NCBI RefSeq assembly: GCF_001591405.1
Contig: NZ_BCUV01000007.1
Location: 186,001-250,000, forward strand
Reading direction: 5' to 3'
DNA length: 64,000 nucleotides
Origin: Janibacter terrae NBRC 107853
GTDB lineage: Bacteria > Actinomycetota > Actinomycetes > Actinomycetales > Dermatophilaceae
The translations under genes and the position numbers were made by a program. A model generated the notes under the pieces. The model was not told the DNA's origin, ran no database searches, and saw only the letters and a list, made by a program, of their open reading frames with translations. Positions 25,755 to 34,016 of this stretch are shown here, in pieces. Numbering within the stretch: position 1 is the stretch's first letter; each line of letters opens with the position of its first letter.

Positions 25755-26321
25755 GTGACCGAGACCCCGTCCGCCGCCCCCTGGCGCCTGCTGGCGCACC
25801 CGCTGCGCTCCCGGATCCTCGCCCACCTGCGGCTGCACGGCGGCGCGACGGCCGCGGAGCTGGCCCGCGCCCTCGGCACCAACACCGGCGCCACGAGCTA
25901 CCACGCCCGCGTGCTCGCCCAGGCCGGGCTGCTCGAGGACACCGGGCTGGGTGACGGGCGCTCGCGGGTGTGGGCCGCCGCCGAGAGCGACGAGGAGGAG
26001 GACCTCGAGACGGTCGCCGTGAGCACGATCGACGACGCGGAGGAGCTCGCCGACGCGCTCTGGCTCGCCCACGACCTCGTCGACCACCACGCCCAGCGAC
26101 AGCACGCGTGGATCGACTCCCAGGTCTCGTGGCCGCTCGTGTGGCAGGAGGAGTGCGGCATCGAGGACCGCGAGGTGCTCGTCGACGAGACCCAGCTGGC
26201 CGCACTGCGCGCCGAGCTCGGCGCCGTCCTCGACCGCTACCGACGGCGTGGCGCGGGCACACCCGGAGCGCGACGGGTCACGGCCACCGTGGCGCTCACC
26301 CCGCTCCCCCGGCGCCCGTAG
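25755..26321 (+). CDS. ArsR-type winged-helix transcriptional regulator
   Basis: The 188-residue product opens with a winged helix-turn-helix (about 8-75). It includes LLAHPLRSRILAHLRLHGG, the ATAAELARALGTNTGATSYHA recognition region and RSRVWAA as the wing. The C-terminal 110 residues are acidic and helical, rich in Trp and His (HDLVDHHAQRQHAWIDSQ, WPLVWQEECGIED), and lack the CxC metal motif of classic ArsR sensors. The GTG start sits directly after a palindromic operator. It lies alone between rplM (divergent) and truA (convergent), so only self-regulation is suggested by the site. Confidence 0.8.
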   Translation: MTETPSAAPWRLLAHPLRSRILAHLRLHGGATAAELARALGTNTGATSYHARVLAQAGLLEDTGLGDGRSRVWAAAESDEEEDLETVAVSTIDDAEELADALWLAHDLVDHHAQRQHAWIDSQVSWPLVWQEECGIEDREVLVDETQLAALRAELGAVLDRYRRRGAGTPGARRVTATVALTPLPRRP

Positions 26322-26338
26322 GGTGGCCGCTGCCACCC
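26321..26338. terminator. short hairpin between regulator and truA ends
   Basis: GGGTGGC (26321-26327) and GCCACCC (26332-26338) form a 7-bp stem with a 4-base loop, starting at the last base of the regulator stop codon and 23 bases before the truA stop. It is a plausible bidirectional terminator. Confidence 0.45.
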
Positions 26339-26360
26339 GGGTCCGCCGAGCGCGACCAGG

Positions 26361-27191
26361 TCACTCCTCGCGTCGGGCCCGGGCCTCGAGCGCCCGGGCC
26401 GCCAGCGCGTCGTCGGCCGGGTACCCGACCTCGACGAGGCAGAGCCCGTGCGCCGGCATCACCTTCACGCGCGGGTCGCGCACACCCGTGGTGAGGACCT
26501 CGGCGGGGAAGTCCGTCCCGCGCGCCCCCGTCCCCACCGGCACGAGCGCGCCGATGAGCGCGCGCACCATCGAGTGGCAGAAGGCGTCGGCGAGCACGCT
26601 CGCCTCGAGCAGCCCGTCCTCGCGGCGGGTCCAGTCGTAGCGCAGCAGCGTGCGGGTGGTGCTCGCCCCCTCGCGCTTCTTGCAGAAGGCCGCGAAGTTG
26701 CGCAGCCCGAGCAGCTGCCGGGTGGCGGAGTTCATGGCGTCCACGTCGAGCGGCGTGCGCAGGCTGACGACCTCGCGCCGACGAAGGGGGTCCACCCGCG
26801 CCGGGTCGTCGCACACGAGGTAGCGGTAGCGCCGGCTCACGGCCGAGAAGCGCGCGTCGAATCCCTCGGGCGCGACCCGTACGCGGTGCACGACGGCGTC
26901 GGGCGGCAGGACGCCGCGCAGGCGGGTCGCCAGGGCTTCCTCGGGGCGACGGCCCGAGTGCCCGACCGCGCGCTCCAGCTCATCCGGCTCGATGTCGACG
27001 TGCACGACCTGCCCGGCCGCGTGGACGCCGGCGTCGGTGCGCCCGGCGACGGTCAGCCGCGCCGGCTCGGCCAGACGCAGCACCGTCGTGATCGCCGCCG
27101 ACAGCTCGGCCTCGACGGTCCGCAGCCCGGGCTGCGCCGCCCACCCGTGGAAGTCGGTCCCGTCGTAGGCGAGGTCGAGGCGCAGCCGCAT
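26361..27191 (-). CDS. truA: tRNA pseudouridine synthase A
   Basis: The 276-residue enzyme modifies U38-U40 of the tRNA anticodon stem. The catalytic Asp53 is in AGRTDAGVHA. The start RLRLDLAYDGTDFHGWA, the RRYRYLV strand and the FAAFCKKRE...FCHSMVRALIG blocks are typical. I chose the ATG at 27191 because a TACGCT box ends 7 bases before it and the product then starts as homologues do; the transcript would be leaderless. The rplQ terminator lies just upstream, so truA is a separate unit from the alpha operon. Confidence 0.94.
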   Translation of the reverse strand: MRLRLDLAYDGTDFHGWAAQPGLRTVEAELSAAITTVLRLAEPARLTVAGRTDAGVHAAGQVVHVDIEPDELERAVGHSGRRPEEALATRLRGVLPPDAVVHRVRVAPEGFDARFSAVSRRYRYLVCDDPARVDPLRRREVVSLRTPLDVDAMNSATRQLLGLRNFAAFCKKREGASTTRTLLRYDWTRREDGLLEASVLADAFCHSMVRALIGALVPVGTGARGTDFPAEVLTTGVRDPRVKVMPAHGLCLVEVGYPADDALAARALEARARREE

Positions 27192-27198
27192 GCGGGCC

Positions 27199-27204
27199 AG
27201 CGTA
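27199..27204 (-). promoter_or_regulatory. -10 box (TACGCT) of a probable leaderless truA transcript
   Basis: On the minus strand TACGCT is followed by 7 bases and the truA ATG, with no Shine-Dalgarno. It lies between the rplQ terminator and truA. Confidence 0.5.
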
Positions 27205-27217
27205 GGCGAGCCGACGA

Positions 27218-27256
27218 CGAAGGGGGCCGCACCCGTCACGGGTGCGGCCCCCTTCG
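27218..27256 (-). terminator. terminator of the infA-rplQ operon
   Basis: A perfect 18-bp stem (27218-27235 with 27239-27256) has a 3-base loop. It begins CGAAGGGGGCCGC and ends with the complement. It lies 27 bases after the rplQ stop and before the truA promoter. Confidence 0.8.
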
Positions 27257-27282
27257 CCGGGGTGTCCGAGGACTCAGGCGGC

Positions 27283-27984
27283 TCAGGCCTCCTCGTCGGA
27301 CTCCTGCTGCTTGGCCTCGCCGCCGGCCGGCTCGAAGCCGGCCGCCTTGGCCTCGTCGGCGTTCTTGAACCAGACCTCGGCGGTGGTCTGGTCGTACCAC
27401 TGCGAGCCCGCGACGTGGTACTTCATCGAGTCGAGGTTGCCCTTGACCGTGTACTCGTCGCTCGGCGCGGCACCGTCCTCGAGCGGCGCAACGGCACCCT
27501 CGGGCAGGTCCACGAGCGCGGCGGGGGCAGCGGTCTCGGCCTCGGTCTCGGCCGCCTCGTCGCGGGCGGAGCGCTGCGTGGCGGCCTCCGCCTCGGCGAC
27601 GACCGCTCGCCGGGGCTTGGCGTCGACGGGCTCGCGGACGAGCTCGATGACGCACATGGGGGCGTTGTCACCCTTGCGGGCGGCGATCTTCGTGATCCGG
27701 GTGTAGCCACCCGGGCGGTCGGCCACGTCGGGCGCGATCTCGACGAAGAGACGGTGGACGACGCTCTTGTCCTTGACGACCGTCATGACCTTGCGGCGGG
27801 CGTGGAGGTCACCACGCTTGGCGAAGGTGATGAGGCGCTCGGCCAGGGGACGCAGACGCTTGGCCTTGGCCTGCGTCGTCGTGATCTGGTCGTGCTCGAA
27901 GAGCGCGGTGGCGAGGTTCGCGAGGATCAGCCGCTCGTGAGCCGGGCCGCCACCGATACGGGGACCCTTGGTGGGGGTGGGCAT
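27283..27984 (-). CDS. rplQ: 50S ribosomal protein L17 with an extra C-terminal module
   Basis: The 233-residue protein is about twice the normal L17 length. Residues 1-120 are the L17 core ([58 protein letters not shown]). A low-complexity Ala/Glu linker follows. The last 50 residues carry the pattern KGN-x3-S-x-K-Y-H-V-x-G-S-x-W-Y-x4-A-E-V-W-F with E-A-x-A-A-G-F. I know this motif from small domains in secreted and nuclease-like actinobacterial proteins. It ends the alpha operon 58 bases after rpoA. Confidence 0.93.
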   Translation of the reverse strand: MPTPTKGPRIGGGPAHERLILANLATALFEHDQITTTQAKAKRLRPLAERLITFAKRGDLHARRKVMTVVKDKSVVHRLFVEIAPDVADRPGGYTRITKIAARKGDNAPMCVIELVREPVDAKPRRAVVAEAEAATQRSARDEAAETEAETAAPAALVDLPEGAVAPLEDGAAPSDEYTVKGNLDSMKYHVAGSQWYDQTTAEVWFKNADEAKAAGFEPAGGEAKQQESDEEA

Positions 27985-28042
27985 GTGGTTCTCCTTGGTT
28001 TCTGACCTACCGCGCGTCAGCGGTGGTCAACAGGGCGGTGGG

Positions 28043-29077
28043 TCAGAGCTGCTCGTCCTCGGCGAACGAGGCATCCTCGTCCACCGACTCGTCGTCGTCG
28101 TCCTCGCCGTAGCCGGGGATGGACGTCGGGTCGAACCCGGGCGGGCTGTCCTTCAGGGCCAGGTCCATCTCGTGCAGCTTGGCCTTGACCTCGTCGATCG
28201 ACTTCGCACCGAAGTTGCGGATGTCGAGCAGGTCGGCCTCGCTGCGCCCGACGAGCTCACCCACGGTGTGGATGCCCTCGCGCTTGAGGCAGTTGTACGA
28301 GCGGACGGTGAGGTCGAGGTCCTCGATCGGCAGCGCCAGGTCGGCCGCGATCGCGGCGTCGGTCGGCGACGGGCCCATGTCGATGCCCTCGGCCTCGACG
28401 TTGAGCTCGCGGGCCAGGCCGAAGAGCTCGACCAGGGTCTTGCCGGCGGAGGCCAGCGCGTCCCGGGGGGCGATCGAGTTCTTGGTCTCGACGTCGACGA
28501 CGAGGCGGTCGAAGTCGGTGCGCTGCTCGACACGGGTCGCCTCGACCTTGTAGGTCACCGCGAGGACCGGCGAGTAGATGGAGTCGACCGGGATGCGGCC
28601 GATCTCCTGGTCGCCGGACTTGTTCTGCTGCGCCGAGACGTAGCCGCGACCGCGCTCGACCGTCAGCTCCATCTCGATGGAGCCCTTGTCGTTGAGCGTG
28701 GCGATGTGCAGGTCGGGGTTGTGCACCTCGACACCCGCGGGCGGGTTGATGTCGGCGGCGGTGACCGCACCGGCACCCGACTTGCGCAGGTACATCACGA
28801 CCGGCTCGTCGTTCTCGCTGGAGACGACGAGGGACTTGATGTTGAGGATGATCTCGGTGACGTCCTCCTTGACCCCGGGGATCGTGGAGAACTCGTGGAG
28901 GACCCCGTCGATGCGGATCGAGGTGAGCGAGGCACCCGGGATGCTCGAGAGCAGGGTGCGACGCAGCGAGTTGCCGATGGTGTACCCGAAGCCGGGCTCG
29001 AGGGGCTCGATGACGAACCGCGAGCGGTTGTCGGCGATGACCTCTTCGCTGAGGTTGGGGCGCTGTGCGATGAGCAC
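28043..29077 (-). CDS. rpoA: RNA polymerase alpha subunit
   Basis: The 344-residue subunit has the N-terminal assembly domain ([32 protein letters not shown], dimer interface) up to about residue 230. An acidic linker and the C-terminal domain ([33 protein letters not shown]) follow; the latter binds UP elements and activators. It starts at GTG. It lies between rpsD and rplQ in the alpha operon, as is usual. Confidence 0.97.
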   Translation of the reverse strand: MLIAQRPNLSEEVIADNRSRFVIEPLEPGFGYTIGNSLRRTLLSSIPGASLTSIRIDGVLHEFSTIPGVKEDVTEIILNIKSLVVSSENDEPVVMYLRKSGAGAVTAADINPPAGVEVHNPDLHIATLNDKGSIEMELTVERGRGYVSAQQNKSGDQEIGRIPVDSIYSPVLAVTYKVEATRVEQRTDFDRLVVDVETKNSIAPRDALASAGKTLVELFGLARELNVEAEGIDMGPSPTDAAIAADLALPIEDLDLTVRSYNCLKREGIHTVGELVGRSEADLLDIRNFGAKSIDEVKAKLHEMDLALKDSPPGFDPTSIPGYGEDDDDESVDEDASFAEDEQL

Positions 29078-29193
29078 GGTGATTCTTCCTTCCCACGGGC
29101 GACCGCTATATGACGCCTCGTGAAGGTGTCCGGTCGTGAGCCGGACGGTGGCTCCCGCATCGGTCCGCGGGAGCCACCCTCAGTGCAGCTGGA

Positions 29194-29802
29194 TCAGTTC
29201 TTCGAGTAGAGCTCGACGATGAGCTGCTCGGTGAGCGGGGTGTCGATCTGCTCGCGCGTCGGCAGCTGGTGCACGAGCACCTTGAGGCTGCCGGGGATGA
29301 CGTGCAGCCACGCCGGGATCGGACGCTCACCGAAGGTCTCGCGAGCGAGCTGGATCGGGAAGGCCTCGACCGACTGCTTGCGGACGGTGATGATGTCGTA
29401 CTGCTCGACCCGCTGGCTGGGCACGTCGGTGCGCACGCCGTTGACCTCGAAGTGGCCGTGCGTGACGAGCTGACGGGCCTGACGACGCGTGCGGGCCAGG
29501 CCCGCGCGGTAGATCACGTTGTCGAGGCGTGACTCGAGGATGATCAGCAGGTTGTGACCGGTCTGGCCGGGGCGGTTGGCCGCCTCCTTGTAGTACCGGA
29601 CGAACTGCTTCTCCATGACGCCGTAGGTGAAGCGGGCCTTCTGCTTCTCCTGCAGCTGGGTGAGGTACTCCTTCTCCTGGATCCGCCGACGGCCGTGCTG
29701 GCCGGGCGGGAAGGGACGGAGCTCGAAGTTCTTGTCGCCGCCGACGAGGTCGAGCTTGAGGCGGCGGGACTTCTTGGTGATGGGGCCGGTGTAACGAGCC
29801 AT
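29194..29802 (-). CDS. rpsD: 30S ribosomal protein S4
   Basis: The 202-residue protein is the zinc-free (C-minus) form of S4. The N-terminus MARYTGPITKKSRRLKLDL has no Cys cluster. The S4 RNA-binding domain SRLDNVIYRAGLARTRRQARQLVTHGHFEVNG lies at about 90-120. S4 nucleates 30S assembly and often represses its own operon. It lies between rpsK and rpoA. Confidence 0.96.
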   Translation of the reverse strand: MARYTGPITKKSRRLKLDLVGGDKNFELRPFPPGQHGRRRIQEKEYLTQLQEKQKARFTYGVMEKQFVRYYKEAANRPGQTGHNLLIILESRLDNVIYRAGLARTRRQARQLVTHGHFEVNGVRTDVPSQRVEQYDIITVRKQSVEAFPIQLARETFGERPIPAWLHVIPGSLKVLVHQLPTREQIDTPLTEQLIVELYSKN

Positions 29803-29831
29803 GTCTTATCTGTCTCCCGTATCTCTGCTGC

Positions 29832-30230
29832 TCAGACGCGACGGCGCTTGGGCGGGCGGACACCGTTGTGCGGGCTGGGCGTGACGTCCGAGATCGCGCC
29901 GACCTCGAGGCCGGCGGCGGTCAGGGAGCGGATGGCGGTCTCGCGACCGGACCCCGGGCCCTTGACGAAGACGTCGACCTTCTTCATGCCGTGCTCCATG
30001 GCGCGGCGCGCGGCGGCCTCGGCGGCCATCTGGGCGGCGTACGGGGTGGACTTGCGCGAACCCTTGAAGCCGACCTGGCCGGCGGAGGCCCAGGAGATCA
30101 CGGCGCCGGTGGGGTCGGTGATCGAGATGATCGTGTTGTTGAACGTGCTCTTGATGTGGGCCTGGCCCACGGCCACGTTCTTCTTGACCTTGCGGCGCAC
30201 CTTGGCGCCGGAGCGGGTCTTGGGGGGCAT
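29832..30230 (-). CDS. rpsK: 30S ribosomal protein S11
   Basis: The 132-residue protein shows the S11 pattern [20 protein letters not shown], then [20 protein letters not shown] and the C-terminal [18 protein letters not shown]. It forms part of the platform near the mRNA exit. The gene lies 30 bases before rpsD and 74 bases after rpsM in the alpha operon. Confidence 0.97.
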   Translation of the reverse strand: MPPKTRSGAKVRRKVKKNVAVGQAHIKSTFNNTIISITDPTGAVISWASAGQVGFKGSRKSTPYAAQMAAEAAARRAMEHGMKKVDVFVKGPGSGRETAIRSLTAAGLEVGAISDVTPSPHNGVRPPKRRRV

Positions 30231-30304
30231 GTTTCTCCTACGAGGTTCTTCGGTGGGGTCGTCACCGCTCCGTGGGCTGGCCCAGGGCGGCGACGCGGGG
30301 TGTC

Positions 30305-30676
30305 TTAGGCCTTCTTCTTGCCCGCGACGGTGCGCTTCGGGCCCTTGCGGGTCCGGGCGTTGGTCTTGGTGCGCTGACCGCGGACGGGGAGACCGCGGCG
30401 GTGCCGCAGACCCTCGTAGGTGCCGATCTCGACCTTGCGGCGGATGTCGGCAGCGACCTCGCGGCGGAGGTCACCCTCGAGCTGGACGTTCGCCTCGAGG
30501 TAGTCACGGAGGGCGACGAGCTGCTCGTCGTCCAGGTCCTTGACCCGGATGCTCGGGTCGACGCCGGTGGCGGCGAGGGCCTTCTGCGCGGTCGTGCGTC
30601 CCACACCGAAGATGTAGGTCAGGGCGACCTCGGCGCGCTTCTCACGCGGGAGGTCGACTCCAACAAGTCGTGCCAT
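30305..30676 (-). CDS. rpsM: 30S ribosomal protein S13
   Basis: The 123-residue protein begins [20 protein letters not shown] and contains [36 protein letters not shown] and a lysine-rich tail that contacts tRNA. The ATG at 30676 has AAGGAAG upstream. A 224-base gap separates it from rpmJ. Confidence 0.97.
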   Translation of the reverse strand: MARLVGVDLPREKRAEVALTYIFGVGRTTAQKALAATGVDPSIRVKDLDDEQLVALRDYLEANVQLEGDLRREVAADIRRKVEIGTYEGLRHRRGLPVRGQRTKTNARTRKGPKRTVAGKKKA

Positions 30677-30734
30677 GTGCTGGCTTCCTTTGCTTCTCTC
30701 GGAGGTCTGGTACACCACCGGTCCGACGGTGTCT

Positions 30735-30752
30735 CCCGCTGCTGTCAGCGGG
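30735..30752 (-). other. hairpin in the rpmJ-rpsM gap
   Basis: CCCGCTG (30735-30741) and CAGCGGG (30746-30752) form a perfect 7-bp stem with a 4-base loop in the unusually long 224-base gap between rpmJ and rpsM. It could be part of an mRNA leader for rpsM, for example an S4 or S13 feedback site. Nothing else recognisable is in the gap except one CGAAGGGG word near 30798. Confidence 0.35.
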
Positions 30753-30900
30753 CCATCGGTCCCCAGCCTCCGAGCCGGGGGTGACGTCCTGCCCCGCGAA
30801 GGGGAAGGGGCCGGGTGGTGCGTGCTTCTTCACTGGGCGTTGCTCGAGGATCCGGCGACAAGCCGTGGTCCCCGCCGTACGGGGGTCCTGGTGGACGCGA

Positions 30901-31014
30901 TCAGCCCTGGCGCTGCTTGTGGCGCAGGTTCTCGCAGATCACCATGACCCGACCGTTGCGGCGGATCACCTTGCACTTGTCGCAGATCTTCTTGACGCTC
31001 GGCTGAACCTTCAT
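30901..31014 (-). CDS. rpmJ: 50S ribosomal protein L36
   Basis: The 37-residue protein reads [19 protein letters not shown] at the start and ends [10 protein letters not shown]. Zinc ligands are the Cys pair C11/C14, a later Cys (C27) and His32, so this is the zinc-binding paralogue. It lies 105 bases after infA and before rpsM, its standard place. Confidence 0.95.
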   Translation of the reverse strand: MKVQPSVKKICDKCKVIRRNGRVMVICENLRHKQRQG

Positions 31015-31119
31015 TGCCGTCTCGCATCTTTCTCGATCTGTCCCGCCCCAGGATGTGGTGACGGGTCGTGCTCGTGGTGCTTCACTCGTCGGTCGTCGGC
31101 AGGCCCACGACCGCCTCGA

Positions 31120-31341
31120 TCAGCGGTAACGGAAGACGATCCGGCCGCGGGTCAGGTCGTACGGGCTGAGCTCCACGACAACCTTGTCCTCGGGGAGGAT
31201 CCGGATGTAGTGCTGCCGCATCTTGCCCGAGATGTGGGCGAGAACCTTGTGACCGTTCGTGAGCTCGACCCGGAACATTGCGTTCGGGAGAGCTTCGACG
31301 ATCGTGCCCTCGACCTCGATGACACCGTCCTTCTTGGCCAT
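31120..31341 (-). CDS. infA: translation initiation factor IF-1
   Basis: The 73-residue OB-fold protein begins [20 protein letters not shown] and contains [21 protein letters not shown] and [18 protein letters not shown]-1 occupies the ribosomal A site during initiation. It is the first gene of the infA-rpmJ-rpsM-rpsK-rpsD-rpoA-rplQ unit. In most actinobacteria map lies just upstream; here a mut cassette and a protease-like gene intervene. Confidence 0.97.
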   Translation of the reverse strand: MAKKDGVIEVEGTIVEALPNAMFRVELTNGHKVLAHISGKMRQHYIRILPEDKVVVELSPYDLTRGRIVFRYR

Positions 31342-31495
31342 ACCCTCTCAATCCGTTGGTGGCCGATCCCTGGGTGGGAGTGGCCTGGGCGGCACGCGTG
31401 CAACGCCTCCCCGGGGACCGGGAAGGCATGACAGACGTGACCGACAGTCAAGATTACGGCATGGGGCCACCCAGAGGGAAATCCTCACCCCCACG

Positions 31496-31501
31496 TAGGG
31501 T
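31496..31501 (+). promoter_or_regulatory. -10 box (TAGGGT) of a probable leaderless CPBP gene transcript
   Basis: TAGGGT is followed by 6 bases and the ATG at 31508. No Shine-Dalgarno is visible. The 166-base gap also holds the divergent infA promoter, for which I see only a TTGACT -35 candidate on the minus strand (about 31447-31452). Confidence 0.45.
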
Positions 31502-31507
31502 CGAGCC

Positions 31508-32929
31508 ATGACCGGCCCCAGGATCGCCCTCGTCGGACCGACGGACCGGCCCGACGCACTCCACGCGCGGCGCGCGCTGTCCGTCCTGGCCCCGGACGCG
31601 CAGGTGGTGAGCCTGCCGACCGGCGCCGCGCCCACGCCCGACCTCGACGGGGTGTGGGTCCTCCCTTCGCCCGAGACGGACCCGACGGTGCACGACCCGA
31701 CGATCTCCTGGGCTCTCCACCTCGGCCTGCCGGTCGTCGGTCCGCTCGGCGGGGACGAAGGGGGCGCCCGCCCGGCCGGCGACTACCTCACCGCTCCCGG
31801 GACGACCTGGACGACGGACGAGCCCGCGGGGCCGGCCGCTCCGGCGACCGTGCGGTCCGGCGGAGCTCCCTTCGCGACCCTCTCGGCCCTGCCGCTGGCA
31901 GCGGAGGCGGGGATCCACCCGGTGGCGGTGGCCTTCGTCGAGGCCGCCCGCCGGCACGCCGGTCCGACGACCGCCGCGCGATCTCCCTTCGCCCCACTGC
32001 CCGACGACGAGCCGCGCAGCTACGTCCACCAGATGCGCACCACCGGCTACCGCTGGTGGCGGCCCCTGCTCGCGCTGGCCGCGGGGATCGCGACCTTCGT
32101 CGTCATCGCGGTCGCGCTCAGCATCCTGTGGTTCGTCCTCGACCCGTCGATGCTCGACGCCACCGGGAGCGCGGACGTCGACCCCGCCGCCCCGGTGACG
32201 ATGCTCATCGGCAACCTCATCCTCGCCGGGCTCATCCCGGCCACGATGGTCGCGACGCGGGTGGGCCACTGGCGGCCCGTCGGCAAGCTCTTCTCCGTCG
32301 CGGGCCGCATCCGCTGGCGGTGGCTGCTGCGCGCGGCGCTCGTCACGACGATCGTGTGGGGCGCCTACCTCGCGGTCATGTGGTTCGCCGGCGGCGAGGA
32401 GACCAGCGCGCGCCCCGAGCACTGGCCCTGGCTGCTCGTCATCACGGTGCTCACCACTCCCCTGCAGGCAGCGGGTGAGGAGGTCGCCTTCCGAGGCGGG
32501 CTCATGCAGGGCGTCGGCGCGTGGATCCGGCGCCCCGTGATCGCCCTCGTCGTGACGACGGTCCTGTCGGCCGCGCTCTTCGCGCTCGCGCACACCTCGC
32601 TCGACCCGTGGGTGCTCCTCGACCTCGGCGGCATGGCGATCGCCTGCTGCTACCTCACGTGGCGCACCGGTGGGCTCGAGGCCGCGATCGTGCTCCACGT
32701 CGTCAACAACCTCGTCATCACCATCGGCCTGACCCTGCTCGGCGGGCTCCAGGACGCGTACGTCACCGAGCAGACGACGAGCACCGCGGGGACCGCCGGG
32801 CTCGGGGTGCTCGCGACCTTCGTCATGACGGCGATCCTGCTGTGGCAGGCGCGCCGCGCCGGCGTCGCCCCGAAGAAGCTCGGCGCCCCGGCCACGAGCT
32901 CCCCCGCGCCTGCCGACCCACTCGCCTGA
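31508..32929 (+). CDS. CPBP-family membrane protease-like protein fused to an amidotransferase-like domain
   Basis: The 473-residue protein has two parts. Residues 1 to about 165 resemble a class-I glutamine amidotransferase-like fold close to CTP-synthase GATase regions (IALVGPTDRPDALHARRAL, GVWVLPSPE, WALHLGLPVVGPLGG), but the nucleophile Cys is absent. After a linker, residues 190-450 form about eight membrane segments with CPBP motifs: E324-E325-V-A-F-R, FALAH362TS and H397VVNN401. CPBP members are Rce1-like glutamic proteases or bacteriocin-immunity proteins. The gene stands alone on the plus strand between meaB and infA and appears leaderless. Confidence 0.75.
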   Translation: MTGPRIALVGPTDRPDALHARRALSVLAPDAQVVSLPTGAAPTPDLDGVWVLPSPETDPTVHDPTISWALHLGLPVVGPLGGDEGGARPAGDYLTAPGTTWTTDEPAGPAAPATVRSGGAPFATLSALPLAAEAGIHPVAVAFVEAARRHAGPTTAARSPFAPLPDDEPRSYVHQMRTTGYRWWRPLLALAAGIATFVVIAVALSILWFVLDPSMLDATGSADVDPAAPVTMLIGNLILAGLIPATMVATRVGHWRPVGKLFSVAGRIRWRWLLRAALVTTIVWGAYLAVMWFAGGEETSARPEHWPWLLVITVLTTPLQAAGEEVAFRGGLMQGVGAWIRRPVIALVVTTVLSAALFALAHTSLDPWVLLDLGGMAIACCYLTWRTGGLEAAIVLHVVNNLVITIGLTLLGGLQDAYVTEQTTSTAGTAGLGVLATFVMTAILLWQARRAGVAPKKLGAPATSSPAPADPLA

Positions 32930-32933
32930 CGCT

Positions 32934-32984
32934 GCATTCCCCTAGGGCAATGCACACGGGATGTGCATTGCCCTAGGGGAATGC
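32934..32984. repeat. paired 20-bp near-palindrome, copy 2
   Basis: GCATTCCCCTAGGGCAATGC (32934-32953) is followed by its exact reverse complement (32965-32984). Two further flanking base pairs make a 22-bp perfect stem with a 7-base loop. The 20-mers are identical to those at 13191-13242. It starts 5 bases after the CPBP gene stop and lies before the end of convergent meaB, so it is a likely bidirectional terminator or dispersed element. Confidence 0.88.
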
Positions 32985-33014
32985 GGGCTCCGGGACGCGG
33001 GCTCCGGGGACGCG

Positions 33015-34016
33015 TCAGTCGCCGGATCGCTCGGCGAGATCGGCGGAGAAGGCCTCGATGATGCGCGCGGCACCGTCGACGGCGCTCACCTCGCCGGAGC
33101 GCACCCCGCTCGTGAGCGCCCCGAGGAGCTCGCGCACCCGCGGCGAGCGGCGCACGGCGTCACGCAGCTCGGCGTCGACCATCGCCCACATCCACTCGCG
33201 CTGCTGCTCCGCGCGCCGGCCCAGGAGCGAGCCCTGCTCCTCGAGGTAGGCACGGTGCTCGAGCACGGCCTCCCACACCTCGTCGAGACCGTCGCCGGTG
33301 TGCGCGCTGCAGGTGAGGACCGGGGGACGGCGGGCGTCGGGGTCGGAGTTCATCAGGCGCATCGCGCCGGCCAGCTCGCGCGCGGCGACGCGGGCATCAC
33401 CCGCGTGCTCGCCGTCGGCCTTGTTGACGGCGATGACGTCGGCCATCTCGAGGATGCCGCGCTTGATGCCCTGGAGCTGGTCGCCGCCGCGGGCCAGGGC
33501 GAGCATGAGGAAGGTGTCGACCATCTCCGCGACCGCGACCTCGGACTGGCCGACACCGACGGTCTCGACGAGCACGACGTCGTACCCGGCGGCCTCGAGC
33601 ACGAGCATCCCCTCACGGGTCGCCCGCGCGACGCCACCCAGGTGCGCACCCGACGGCGACGGCCGGACGAAGGCGTCCTCGCTCGCGGTCAGCGACGCCA
33701 TCCGGGTGCGGTCACCGAGGACCGAGCCGCCGGTGCGCGCGCTGCTCGGGTCGACCGCGACGACGGCGACCCGGTGGCCGCGCTCGATGAGTCGCGTGCC
33801 GAGAGCGTCGATGAAGGTCGACTTGCCGGCGCCCGGGATCCCCGAGACGCCCACGCGCATGCCCTGACCGGTGTGCGGGGCGATCAGCGCGAGCAGCTCG
33901 CGGGCCCGCTCCCGGTGGTCCGGGCGCGAGGACTCGACGAGCGTGATCGCCCGGGCGATGTGCGCCCGGGAGCGATCGCGCACCCCTTGGGCGAGGTCGG
34001 CGACCGACTCAGGCAT
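33015..34016 (-). CDS. meaB: methylmalonyl-CoA mutase-associated GTPase MeaB
   Basis: The 333-residue G3E P-loop GTPase protects and reloads the B12-dependent mutase. Walker A is GIPGAGKST (59-67). [33 protein letters not shown] and the base-recognition NKAD follow. The C-terminal dimerisation helices end near [13 protein letters not shown]. The ATG overlaps the mutB stop by 8 bases, so MeaB is made together with the mutase. LAO/AO-transport ATPase is an older name for this family. Confidence 0.94.
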   Translation of the reverse strand: MPESVADLAQGVRDRSRAHIARAITLVESSRPDHRERARELLALIAPHTGQGMRVGVSGIPGAGKSTFIDALGTRLIERGHRVAVVAVDPSSARTGGSVLGDRTRMASLTASEDAFVRPSPSGAHLGGVARATREGMLVLEAAGYDVVLVETVGVGQSEVAVAEMVDTFLMLALARGGDQLQGIKRGILEMADVIAVNKADGEHAGDARVAARELAGAMRLMNSDPDARRPPVLTCSAHTGDGLDEVWEAVLEHRAYLEEQGSLLGRRAEQQREWMWAMVDAELRDAVRRSPRVRELLGALTSGVRSGEVSAVDGAARIIEAFSADLAERSGD

